From Sanghuangporus weigelae (taxonomy: Eukaryota > Basidiomycota > Agaricomycetes > Hymenochaetales > Hymenochaetaceae): 64,000 bases of DNA. The notes beneath the pieces were generated by a model. It was not told where the DNA came from and searched no databases. It saw only the letters and a program-made list of their open reading frames with translations. Where the stretch lies: positions 434,001-498,000 of the forward strand of contig CP137330.1 in NCBI GenBank assembly GCA_033182465.1, read 5' to 3'. Shown here piece after piece: positions 42,125 to 52,247 of this stretch. The position numbers and the translations under genes are program-made. Each line of letters begins with the position of its first letter. The stretch's first letter is position 1.

Positions 42125-43469
42125 TGAAGAGAGTTCCGACACGCTAAGTCCAGAATCGGGCACATAATACGTGTTCTGCTGGGTTCCGCATCATAACAGC
42201 GAAATCCTGTGCGGATCAACTCATTCGAAGTTGGAAACGGCCACTGAAACTACTCTCAATCGATTCGTAAGTGGGGACGCGCATGTGGTACTCGAAAGTC
42301 CAACAAAGGCTTGCTTCGGACGTATGAGCCGCCTATTCGACCCTACAAGGACGATATGGCTGACTCGTCCTATCGCTCGACCGAACCGAAGAACTGAACC
42401 ATAGGACTCGGAGCTGATCCCCGACGCCTCTCGACCAATCCGACGTGTTGCGCTCTTTACGCGCGCTTGACATTTTGTTTTATGCTCTACGACCCTTATG
42501 CCCACCCGATATGCTCAGCTCGCCATTTGTTCTCCATGCTTACCCTTGTGATATGCCTTCCGACTTCTCTTTGTTATGCACACCTCGCCATTTGTTTCCA
42601 TGCTTACCCTTGTGATATGCCTTCCGATTTCTCTTCGTTATGCTCCCTGATGCCTCAAAGGCTCAGGTCTGAACAATGTTATAAATAGGCGTGCTATTCG
42701 TGTAGTTGGTAGTTCAGTTCAGTACGGACTAGAAGCCCAGTTCCAGCCCAGCTCGGTCTCCTCAGCTAGCTACAGTTGCAGTTCTACTCAACTCACTTCT
42801 GTACTCACTCGACCCACTCGTCTCCTTTGAATATACGATAGTTCTGTGCTATACGTCTTGTGTCCTCTGCCCTGCAGTCGCACCCAAGTCCTGTGTGATC
42901 AGTTCGACTCGTGTTGCCACTAGGGACACTTCTCTATCATCTCCACACTTGTTGCGCTCAAACTCAGCCGAGCATTCAGCGTAACACCTTGTTCCGCACC
43001 GCATCGCCTCGCCTTGCGTCAGATCACCACGGAACTTGTCGTAACTCACCGTATCGCATCGGATCCTCGTATAGGATCATTATCATATCATCCCCTGCTT
43101 GGAGCATCACCCTCTAAGCTTCGTCTCATTGTCTCACCGTCCCCAGGGTTCGAATCCGCTATTGGATTACCTGGAGGAAGCCTTTAGCCTTTGTATCACC
43201 ACCGCCAATCCCCCTCGCTTTGACTTCTCCCGTTTGCTTCTTCGCTTCTCCCCTACTCTAAATCTCCACCCTCGCATACACCAGCAGCCTTCCGAGTCTC
43301 AATTCACCCCTTCCTTCCGATTCGACTCCGGAACTCATCTCGTCTCTTCAGAACCCCTTTATCTCTCGCCCAAGGTCCCCCTTTTCCCGTCTCCTCATCT
43401 TGACTTACAGAACAGCCCCAATTCAAACTGTGACACTCCTCTGCTAACAGACCATTCACAGGAGTTTCA
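42125..43469 (+). mobile_element. solo LTR of family C, 1345 bp
   Basis: It begins TGAAGAGAG, ends GGAGTTTCA and has a 4-bp duplication CCGC (42121-42124, 43470-43473). A TATA-like TTATAAATAGG at about 42681 shows plus-strand promoter orientation. A tRNA B-box-like GGTTCGAATCC lies near 43146. No polyprotein is present, so it is a solo LTR. Confidence 0.88.
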
Positions 43470-43492
43470 CCGCAGTAATAGACAGTCGGCGG

Positions 43493-45276
43493 TGTAGCGC
43501 ACTGGCTCCTCCTGTGCCAGTACACTCATACTATGGCTCCCTCTTACTGCAGATACCATATCCCAGCACTGCCGACACCTGAGAGTGTGAGGGCACACTC
43601 CTATTGCACTCGGGACATCATTTGAGCACGTATCTATTGATTCCAGCACACGTACTGTACTGCGGCGCCCTCCTATGACCCAAATCGATCCGCCGATGGC
43701 TCCCTGACACTCAGACAGGTCCGCCGACAGCTCCTACCCAGCACCAGGCACTATAGGACACATCCCTCAGTGACTACATGCCGCCGATCTTATGATTTAT
43801 CATACGTACAGCCTTGCGGCGACTCTGGATGCCTCCGAGTCGGCCCCCCTTGGCGCCGATCAATGCGGCGGACACTCAGACATCCTCAGGTACCCTCGCC
43901 GACGCCTCCTACAGCTTACCAAGCAGTCCCCCATTGTCTAGGGAGCTATATATTGTCATATGTGCTTACATGCCTCATTACGACATATCTGCCACCAGTC
44001 CAGCAGTCCCCCACAGCACTGCCGCTCCGGCCACTCATATTAGTCACTAGGGATCGCCCACACTCTGTATTGAGTGCCGCCGATGCATCGGACACCTCAG
44101 GGACATCGGCTGATGCGCCCTTTGTCTCATATACGCGATATCAGCCTCCGATCATCGGTTCCGAGGTTTCCCGACTTCCCCCTGACGCGGCGGCCCCCAT
44201 TAGACCATGTATGGAAGGTAGGCATGTGGTACATCGGCGTGCCGAGCCACCGACTCGCGCCGCCAAGCCCAACTCCGCTGGCGCCCGTATTATTGCAGAT
44301 ACTCGATATTCCATGCTATTGGACGCCCCCCTCACGTTGCCGCTCTCAGATTTCACCTGGACGCTCCGGCAGCGGCCCTTGGCGACCCAGATGACTCAGG
44401 AGATGTTGTCAGACAGTAGGATGTGTCGGCGACAGCAGTAGAGTATATATAGAGCTTATACTAGCTTGTAGACAGAAGGATTAAAAAGCCTAGAAAGGAT
44501 TCCAAGCCTAGCAAGGATTCCAAGAGCATGTACCAGACCGAGCGCCAGAGTTCGAGATATCCCTCACTCTGAGTCTCCCCTCATGTACTGAGCCTCCCCC
44601 TTGACTATATACTATCCTTGACATCTCCTCTTGTTTGACTCCACATTCTACTTGCCTTCGCCGCCTCCGGTACGCCTCTGCCGCTCTGACGTTCAGTGAT
44701 CCGGCGCCCCTCTATTCGACGTCGGCGACCCTTCGGCGACCCAGGCTTCTCATCAGACTCCCCTTCGGCGTCCTTTCCAGCCTTTCACTCCAGTTTATCC
44801 CATATATTGATCTTATACGGTCTTTTCCTTTCATCTATCGCGTTTACGCTACTGCGGCGGATTTCTGCGGCCTCCCCCTCAGTCCGGCACCCCTCTATTC
44901 GACGTCGGCGGCCATCCGACGACCCAGGCATCCTATCAGACGACCCAGCGGCGCCTTCTCCAGCCACTCACTCCATTTTATCCTTTATATTCATCTTATA
45001 CGCTTCATACCTTCCTGTGGCTGAGTTTATACCACGTCGGCAGCCTCTTGTGATCCCCCCTTTTGAGCGGCGGCCCTGTTATCCTATTCCCTTTATCCAG
45101 CGGCATCCTTAGATCCATCCATTATGTCTTCGACGGTTCCTGGCACCTGCCGGGTAGTAGGTCTTTGAGAGTCTGATAGCGTCGGCATCCCATTTTTGGA
45201 GGTCCCTTCATACATTCAGCACCCTTAGTAGGACGGACATCTGTAGCACCTTCAGATACGACACCGCCGACCGACA
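43493..45276 (+). mobile_element. solo LTR of family D, 1784 bp
   Basis: It begins TGTAGCGCAC, ends GACCGACA and has a 4-bp duplication GCGG (43489-43492, 45277-45280). It is repeated in inverted orientation at 47697-61957. A TATA-like ATATATAGAG lies near 44447. The long open frames within (for example 43770-44441) are shared with the second copy but look like low-complexity Pro/Arg/Ser translation, and I do not call them genes. Confidence 0.88.
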
Positions 45277-45477
45277 GCGGTGTTAAGCAGTTAGCGGGAT
45301 TACGTATCCGCTTCAGTGCTTCTAGCACTCGGGTGGTAATGGGTTACTGTTGCCTAGGCCGCTCGATCACTTGGGCCTGTGATAGCTGGCTTGGTTACTG
45401 GTTGTGTTTGGAAAGCCGATTGTGTAGATCTGCTGATCGTGTCAATCCTGATGCGAGATTTTGAGCGGATCCTTTCA

Positions 45478-46042
45478 TCTTCAGAGTGCTGTCTTGCCCA
45501 AAACTGTTTGGGGGATTCAGAGGGAAGTTGACGCGACCCCTTCTCTACTTGTCCAGGTTTGCAGAGAACATACCCAGAGTAAGGTTCAATGGGGAGAACA
45601 TGGCTCTCAATAAACCGTAACGGCGGCTCAGCTACAGTGGCGTTCTCCAGATTAATGGCTTGGTGTGATGGAGATAAGAGATTCTCCAGCAATACCGCTT
45701 GAGATGCGCTCCTTGGCATGTAGTCATAGTCCAAATCCCAAGACGTTGAATAGTCGGGCAAGTCGATATTAAAGAAGGTCTTGGTTAGACGCGTGGACTC
45801 TTTGGCCAGTTGCACTTCGTCGCTACTTGGTCTAAATAATTCGGTAATGCCAAGTTCGAATTTATCTTGAAGAGGCGGATGATACGTCGTGCCGTCACCC
45901 CAGAAAATCCAGAATGGGATATGCTTTCGTATTAGTCGTGGTAGATTGCAAAGCTCTGTGGTACTCTCGGAAAAATCGATAAATGCTCCGACTCGCCCCT
46001 CCTTGATGTCGAAATTGGCGATGGGAGATTTTTCCAACCCTT
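45478..46042 (-). pseudogene. same host gene, middle fragment
   Basis: Read leftward: LEKSPIANFDIKEGRVGAFI, ELCNLPRLIRKHIPFWIFWG, YHPPLQDKFELGITELFRPS, then YSGYVLCKPGQVEKGSRQLP and PKQFWARQHSED. The last words join EAERKHLKNE at 40840 when the solo LTR A is left out, which places this fragment directly upstream of 40850. It is bounded on the right by the foldback element; the first 10 residues of the open frame to 46073 come from that element, not the gene. Confidence 0.7.
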
Positions 46043-46044
46043 TA

Positions 46045-47128
46045 CAGCTAGTTGCAAAATTGTTGGCAATCATGTGATTTCACCACTTTTCTCGCCATAA
46101 GAGCCTCAAAACACAGATAAAATCATATCTCACCCAAATCTCAACGGTTTCACATCATCTAAGTTGCTAAATTCATCTTTTCGAAAGGGCTTTCGTTTAG
46201 GAAAAACTACCGAGAAAATAGAGCAAAATATGACCCCAAAATAGTGAAAATATCGGTTTTTGCCTCTTTCTTACATGTGCAATTTTTTCTGTGATCTCTG
46301 CTGGTCCAGCACCTCCCCAAAGCTATCCAGAATGATAATATGATTATAAAATGAATTTACAGACTGAGTTTGAGTTGAATTGTATACCAGAATGTGCTGC
46401 TTTGAGGCATGCCTGAATCACTCAAAACTCATCATTTCCCCCCAGCCTCCCAGGCTCCAGGAAAAATTCTTACAGGCCAGATTAATGCATGTAAATTCAT
46501 TTTAGGTGTAATAGACTAGGTTTGTGCACTAGCTAGGGCCTCAGCATCCACTAGTGAGCTGAGAAGATGCTGTCTAAAATGATGCATACAACTAGAATCT
46601 CATGTTCAGGCCAGCTCACTAGTGGATGCTGAGGACCTAGCTAGCACATAAACCTAGTCTATTATATCTAAAATGAATTTACATGCATGATTCTGGCCTG
46701 TAAGAATTTTTCCTGGAGCCTGGGAGGCTAGGGGGAAATAATGAGTTTTGAGTAATTCAGGCATGCCTCAAAGCAGCACATTCTGGTACACAATTCAACT
46801 CAAACTCAGTTTGTAAGTTCATTTTATAATCATATTATCATTCTAGATAGCTTTGGGGAGGTGCTGGACCAGCAGGGATCACAGAAAAAAATGCACATGC
46901 AAGGAAGAGGCAAAAAATGAGATTTTCGCCATTTTGGGGTCCTTTTTTGCTCTATTTTCTCGATCGTTTTTCCTAAACAAAAGCCCTTTCGAAAAGATGA
47001 ATTTAGCAACTTGGATGATGTGAAACCGTTGAGATTTGGGTGAGATATGATTTTATCTGTGTTTTGAGGCTCTCATGGCGAGAAAAGTGGTGAAATCACG
47101 TGATTGCCAACAATTTTGCAACTAGCTG
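46045..47128. mobile_element. foldback (long inverted repeat) element with TA duplication, 1084 bp
   Basis: The two arms (about 46045-46561 and 46612-47128) are inverted copies of each other for some 515 bp with a 50-bp loop. The termini are CAGCTAGTTGCAAAATTGTT and its complement, flanked by TA (46043-46044, 47129-47130). TA duplication and CAG-type ends suggest mobilisation by a Tc1/mariner-type transposase. It encodes nothing recognisable. The arms differ at a few percent of positions, so it is not a very recent duplication. Confidence 0.85.
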
Positions 47129-47130
47129 TA

Positions 47131-47692
47131 AGTATGTACTTCGCTACTAAAAAGATAGCATCATAATGCTAAATCCTTGTCATGCCCTCCGTTCAGTGTA
47201 AAAATCGTAGCTTGCCCAACATCATCCGGAAAAATCTGATTCAAGTTTGATAAATCAGGCCAGCCCAGTGGGCACCTGTACGCAACTCCTCAAGGCTCCC
47301 TGACATGATTGTGGTAGTGAAACTGGGTGGTTTTTTTGTCACTCCTGCTCACAGAACTCTCCCCTACTTCATTGCATCTGTCATAACTCATGCATTTGGA
47401 CATCAAAAAATCTGATTGTTTCTGCTAAAAAGACAGCAGCATAGGCACTTTCAGCCAAGACAGTAGCTGAGCTGACTTAGGCTTGGGTGTGGCTACATTA
47501 CTTGTACTATCTACCAATCAGACTTGAAACCACCCTGGTGACCATCCTCTGCTGAAATGTCACCCAAAATCATATCTGGGCGAGGGCGAACAAGGTTGGC
47601 TCGGCCATCATGCACTCCTGCTGCAACCAAACCGAGCATGCCCGCCAGAGCCACAGAAACATCTCTCAGAGAAACACGAGTGTACGCACACG
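47131..47692 (-). pseudogene. same host gene, upstream fragment
   Basis: Read leftward: TRVSLRDVSVALAGMLGLVA, AGVHDGRANLVRPRPDMILG, EDGHQGGFKSDW, a gap with no clear coding (about 47310-47510), then PDLSNLNQIFPDDVGQATIF, GGHDKDL, and in a shifted frame AIFLVAKYILKGLEK. The last words run into the fragment at 46042 once the foldback element and one TA are left out. The shift near 47175 and the gap indicate decay or an intron. Confidence 0.6.
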
Positions 47693-48054
47693 ACGGTGTC
47701 GGTTGGCGGTGTCGTATCTGAAGGTGCTACAGATGTCCGTCCTACTAAGGGTGCTGAATGTATGAAGGGACCTCCAAAAATGGGATGCCGACGCTATCAG
47801 ACTCTCAAAGACCTACTACCCGGCAGGTGCCAGGAACCGTCGGAGATGTAATGGATGGGTCTAGGGATGCTGCTGGATAAAGGGAATAGGATAACAGGAC
47901 CGCCGCTTGAGAGGGGGGATCACAGGGGGCTGCCGACGTGGTATAAACTCGGCCACAGGAAGGTATGAAGTGTATAAGATGAATATAAAGGATAAAATGG
48001 AGTGAGTGGCTGGAGAAGGCGCCGCTGGGTCGTCTGATAGGATGCCTGGGTCGT

Positions 48055-48453
48055 CGGATGGCCGCCGACGTCGAATAGAGGGGTGCCGGACTGAGGGGGA
48101 GGCCGCAGGAATCCGCCGCAGTAGCGTAAACGCGATAGATGAAAGGAAAAGACCGTATAAGATCAATATATGGGATAAACTGGAGTGAAAGGCTGGAAAG
48201 GACGCAGAAGGGGAGTCTGATGAGATGCCTGGGTCGTCGGATGGCCGCCGACATCGAATAGAGGGGTGCCGGACTGAGGGGGAGGCCGCAGGAATCCGCC
48301 GCAGTAGCGTAAACGCGATAGATGAAAGGAAAAGACCGTATAAGATCAATATATGGGATAAACTGGAGTGAAAGGCTGGAAAGGACGCAGAAGGGGAGTC
48401 TGATGAGATGCCTGGGTCGTCGGATGGCCGCCGACGTCGAATAGAGGGGCGCC
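48055..48453. repeat. 183-bp tandem repeat in LTR D
   Basis: The words CGGATGGCCGCCGAC begin at 48055, 48238 and 48421, a period of 183 bp. The copy at 43493-45276 has one unit fewer. Confidence 0.85.
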
Positions 48454-48487
48454 GGATCACTGAACGTCAGAGCGGCAGAGGCGTCCC

Positions 48488-49999
48488 TGTTAGGGAGTAG
48501 GCCCGGGGTTACACCGGTTTGATCCTTTTGCCTAAGCAGCGGTGTGTTGTGCAGAGGTGATCTTATCTACCCACGTCTGGCTGTACCACGCGGTCCCTTA
48601 CTAGCCTTCCTAGTCGCGGTCCGAGTTATGGATGCTTTCAGATACGAGGTAATAGTAAAGCAGGTTGGGATTTCCAAGAGGCGTGATAGTACAAAGCACA
48701 CAGTAATAGCTCGCTGTAGGGCAAGCTTTACACCAGTGTGTTAAGAGGATCGAAAGATGGGGAAATGAGGGCCTAATCCTACAACTATTTATGCTCCCAG
48801 ATATTCCATTTTCCGTCCTATTTCTTACTCATCCTGTCTCCACTTTACTCCACTTTTCTCCACCATTACATCTGTTCCTTTGTCATCCTGCTGCGCTTTG
48901 CTCCACTTTGCTCCAATCTTTGTAAGGTCGTCTCCACTATGACAGAATTCTTTGGAGTTGCTGACTGAGACAATAGAGGTGGTGTTCCGATATGGAATGC
49001 TCCACTGTCAGTACTCCATAACAATGTCATTGCCGTCATTGAGTGGCATCTTTGCCCTTGGAGCGATGTAGGCTGCTCGGTATGTGATCCTTCGGAATTC
49101 ATCTCGAGGTCCAGCGAGGGTAAGCATAACTCGCACGTCAGTGTTAAGGTGTCGGGTCGGTGTAGAGTATGGTCCAAGGCATATCATGAACTGCATAAGC
49201 TCTGCTGGTGGGTTCTGCTGGGTTCTGGTGACTAGCCATGCTTTGCCTTCGTATCGTATATCTCGAATGTAGCGCCATATCCTTCGTTGTATAAGGAGTT
49301 GTAATTGCTTGGTTTCCAGGTTCGCATCTCTCGGTAAATAAAGGTTTGCCTGTATCGTAGATGCTGGACATGGTGTGTGCAACTCCGGTCTATACCATCC
49401 AATCATTCTCCAAGTTATCGGGTTCGCAGTTCGAGGGGTCCGAGTTGTGATCGTGAGTTCCTCTCGTTTCTTGGGTACTATTGGGCTTGGTGGATTGGAA
49501 TGCATTGTATCCTGAAGGTGTCGCTCGGTTTCGATGTGACAGTCACGCGTACCAACCGTTGCCGTGCATACTAAGTAGTATACTTCATAAAGGACCATGT
49601 AAACTCGTGCACAGACTTGACAGTGCTGAAATGCCAGTGAGGTCTCCATAAACCTTATTAGCCTTTAGCCTTTTAGCGTTTAGGCTTTAGTAGTTGTGCT
49701 TCTGGACTTCTAAGAAGTTTGATCGCTTCTTTTGATCGAGGTCGCTCTGGTTGCTTGGTCGGCGGCGTTAGAGTGGTAGTCCGCGGTAATAGGCGGTCGG
49801 CGGTGTTAGCTGTTAGCGGGATTACGTATCCGCTTCGGTGCTTCTAGCGCTCGGGTGGTAACGGGTTACTGTTGCCTAGGCCGCTCGATTGCTTGGGCCT
49901 TTGATAGCTGGCTTGGTTACCGGTCGCGTTTGGAAAGCTGATCGTGTAGATCTGTTGATCGTGTCGATCCTGATGCGAGTTTTTGAGCGGATCCTTTCA
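48488..49999 (-). repeat. 3' LTR of the complete family A element
   Basis: Ends TG/CA, 1512 bp. In element sense U3 (about 49999 to 48759) precedes R-U5. It carries the 213-codon U3 ORF at 49008-49649, which here lies downstream of all other element genes. Confidence 0.96.
49008..49649 (-). CDS. U3-encoded ORF of family A, 3' LTR copy, 213 codons
   Basis: Identical in translation to the 5' LTR copy at 59803-60444. In this LTR it is inside the predicted full-length RNA, after ORF3, and could be translated from a subgenomic RNA or a U3-internal promoter. Unknown function. Confidence 0.6.
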   Translation of the reverse strand: METSLAFQHCQVCARVYMVLYEVYYLVCTATVGTRDCHIETERHLQDTMHSNPPSPIVPKKREELTITTRTPRTANPITWRMIGWYRPELHTPCPASTIQANLYLPRDANLETKQLQLLIQRRIWRYIRDIRYEGKAWLVTRTQQNPPAELMQFMICLGPYSTPTRHLNTDVRVMLTLAGPRDEFRRITYRAAYIAPRAKMPLNDGNDIVMEY

Positions 50000-50000
50000 C

Positions 50001-50016
50001 TACACCCCCCCTAAGA
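50001..50016 (-). other. polypurine tract of family A
   Basis: In element sense AGGGGGGGTGTAG stands directly before the 3' LTR and fits the plus-strand primer. Confidence 0.65.
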
Positions 50017-50123
50017 TGAACTTTCGGAGAAATGTTCATCCTAATCCGTGAGAAAGCTCGGATAAAGGGTCGCCTAGTGATGGTTGATTTTTGCTATCAA
50101 ACCATCATCATCTCTGCTCCAAA

Positions 50124-50439
50124 ATGTCGAAAGTCGCCGCTGCTGTTACTGTTTTTGTCGTTATTGTCGCGATTTTCGGCATAAATCATTGGATTTTGGA
50201 GCGTAAGAGGCGTGCTCAGGTAAGTGATGCATGCTCTGTGCCGTTTCGAGTTGTTAATCATCCTCTAGGAGGCTGACTTCGAAATGCAATCGTTCCAGCG
50301 CGATGTTACTACTGTCGCGCTTCGAGTTCACCTTGCGCTCGGTTATGACGTTGAGGATATCGATCCAGTCGTCGAAAATGCAGGTATTGCTTCGCAGGAA
50401 CGTCGTGAAAAGGGTGTCTGGGAAGACATTGACTTGTAA
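50124..50439 (+). CDS. candidate small two-exon membrane protein on the strand opposite the family A element
   Basis: Exon 1, 50124-50219, starts ATG and encodes MSKVAAAVTVFVVIVAIFGI then NHWILERKRRAQ: one transmembrane helix with basic flank. A 48-bp intron follows, GTAAGT to CTAG. Exon 2, 50269-50439, keeps the phase and encodes a 56-residue acidic, helix-prone domain ending in EKGVWEDIDL and a stop. The predicted product has 88 residues. It lies between the element's 3' LTR and ORF3, antisense to the element, about 125 bp from the LTR. I know no such gene in Gypsy elements. It could be a captured host gene or chance; the consistent phase, canonical intron and membrane helix favour a real gene. 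Confidence 0.55.
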
Positions 50440-50995
50440 AGGGTGGTGGGAAGGGATATGAATATGAAATGTGCATCATGTAAAGAATATGACGCAATTG
50501 AAAGTGATAAGAAAGAAATTATAAAGTCATTAAAATCATTAAGTCGTTAATGAATAAGTTTTATACCAATTTGGGAGTGAAGTTCCAGGTGTTTACCTAC
50601 GGCTCTTCAACCCCCAAATGGAGTTTTTCGAAGAAAGAGTGTAATTGGAGTGCCTTTCAGCGTGAAGGCACATCCTAGCATGATGCAAGGGAGTGACTTC
50701 ACGTAAACTTTTGGCTTCTCCGTTGCATAGAGGATAATAAAAGGTAGGCATAATCTGCTAATTCGGAGCCGGCACAATAAAACAATATACAAAATGTCTA
50801 GGCCCTTGTAGGTTCTTTGACACTTCTGCATAGTGCTTCATTTGTGCTGGTTGGCCGAATAAGCGTGAAATAAAGAGGTGCATAAAGCATAATTTGGTCG
50901 GATGTGACCATAAATATCATAAGGTAAGAATGAAATGCATAATTGACCATGTCGGGTCACGATATGGGAAAGGGGTTGCATAAAAGAAGAGTTGT
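50440..50995. other. family A tail between ORF3 and the small antisense gene
   Basis: This AT-rich, non-coding-looking stretch could hold the 3' untranslated region of the antisense gene and that of ORF3. No motif recognised. Confidence 0.4.
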
Positions 50996-52072
50996 TTACA
51001 AATCTTCGGATTCTTCAGCCTCAGGTGTAGTCTGGGCCGAGTTCGCTGGGGTATATAGTTCCCTGCTTTCACCTTCTTCACTTGACTCTGTATCGTCGGA
51101 GTGTATGTACATGTCCTCCTGTTCCGACATAGTAAGCATCTCGTCCGGCTGGTAGAGTTCGTTCGGGTACTGGTAGACTGAGATCATCAGATCTTCCAGC
51201 AAGGGGTGTCGTGTAGCCTGTAGTTTTTCTCTGGCTTCTTCCTCTCGGTTGTTGAGTTCCATAAGGTAATGAGGGTCGTAGTTAACCTCTTTGCCTTCGA
51301 CTACGTGGTGCTCGATGTTGTCGAGTGGTACCTCGTCCGTAGTAGAGTTCCTCGCTTCAATAACCGTTCGGTATCTCGTTCCTTCGTAATACTTCGTCAT
51401 GTTGAGTACCGTCATGAACTGCATGGTGTGGGATGCATAGAAGCCCGTCTGGTCGGCTATGTATATAATGTACTTCATCGCATCGATGCTCATCGGATGA
51501 TAGTGACTCCATCGCATCATTCGGTTAAGAATTGCGGTAGTCATGTCTCGTCGGTAGGCGCAAATTTGAATTGCCGAATGATAGATGCCCATGATGTTCT
51601 TGTATGTCGTTTCGTGCCTAAAGTCGATCTTGCCTCGATGTAATGCTTGTGTTTCGAGTTCGATCGCGTAGGTTAGAAATGCATCATCATTGAGTCGGCG
51701 TAATGCTGCGTCTTGAGGGTTACTGAGTTTGAATAACCACTCGTCTGAGTGATTCGCCATCATAAGGTGGGGTATTTCGTCTCGGTTGTGGTGGACTGCG
51801 TTCCACTTGTCAAATAGATCGTCGAAGTACTTTCCTGGGCATAGGGGTACGATTTCGTCTTCGTAGTTCTCTTCGTTGAATCGGTTGCACAGCTGTGGCC
51901 ATTGATAACGTTCGGTCGGTGGCCTAAGTGCAAATGTCCATTCTGGTGCATCTTCTGGTTGACAGAATGCATGTAGCTCATCGAAGATAGGCATAGCTGA
52001 GTAGTAGTTCGTCTGCAGTGAAGTAGAGCTGTTGAGATTCGAGTTGTTGTTCCTTAGCTCGAAGTTCTCCAT
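50996..52072 (-). CDS. family A ORF3, 358 residues, downstream of pol, unknown function
   Basis: The frame starts with ATG about 180 bp after the end of pol. The N-terminal 40 residues are Asn/Ser-rich, the middle (about 60-240) is a compact mixed region rich in His, Tyr, Met and Trp that looks globular and helical, and the last 60 residues are strongly acidic (DDTESSEEGES). No signal peptide or membrane segment is visible, so it is not an envelope-like protein. No similarity recognised. Position after pol is that of accessory or envelope genes in other elements. It may be specific to this family. Confidence 0.75.
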   Translation of the reverse strand: MENFELRNNNSNLNSSTSLQTNYYSAMPIFDELHAFCQPEDAPEWTFALRPPTERYQWPQLCNRFNEENYEDEIVPLCPGKYFDDLFDKWNAVHHNRDEIPHLMMANHSDEWLFKLSNPQDAALRRLNDDAFLTYAIELETQALHRGKIDFRHETTYKNIMGIYHSAIQICAYRRDMTTAILNRMMRWSHYHPMSIDAMKYIIYIADQTGFYASHTMQFMTVLNMTKYYEGTRYRTVIEARNSTTDEVPLDNIEHHVVEGKEVNYDPHYLMELNNREEEAREKLQATRHPLLEDLMISVYQYPNELYQPDEMLTMSEQEDMYIHSDDTESSEEGESRELYTPANSAQTTPEAEESEDL

Positions 52073-52247
52073 GTTTTATACCATCTTGTTGGTATGTCGG
52101 CGGTGTCTTGCCTAATTCTTCTATCTCTGCTCTCGCTTTGGTGTGCCACATTGATGTCATCGCTTGGTAAGGTCATTGGGGACCTTACTCATCATCTCTA
52201 TTGTGGATCCATAAGCGGCTCCATCGGGTGGAGTGCATGTGATGCAA

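Larger units (their letters stand above)
40856..45477 (-). mobile_element. solo LTR of family A (old) inside the host gene, holding solo LTRs C and D
   Basis: LTR A pieces 40856-42124, 43470-43492 and 45277-45477 are collinear. The flanks are the 5-bp duplication TCTTC (40851-40855, 45478-45482). It inserted into the coding region of the host gene; the host frame continues across the two flanks. It is clearly diverged and its U3 ORF is broken. Confidence 0.92.

Noticed and set aside
43770-44441. 223-codon open frame in LTR D, also seen in the inverted copy
   Set aside because: The translation is low-complexity Pro/Arg/Ser, several frames are open at once because the DNA is GC-rich, and there is no codon evidence. 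Kept as part of the LTR, not a gene.
45354-45477. The C-terminal residues of the same open frame as part of the host protein
   Set aside because: They are encoded by LTR A sequence beyond the insertion point at 45478.
46045-46073. The first 10 residues of the open frame ending at 45354 as the start of a host protein
   Set aside because: These bases are the terminus of the foldback element; the ATG is not the host gene's start.
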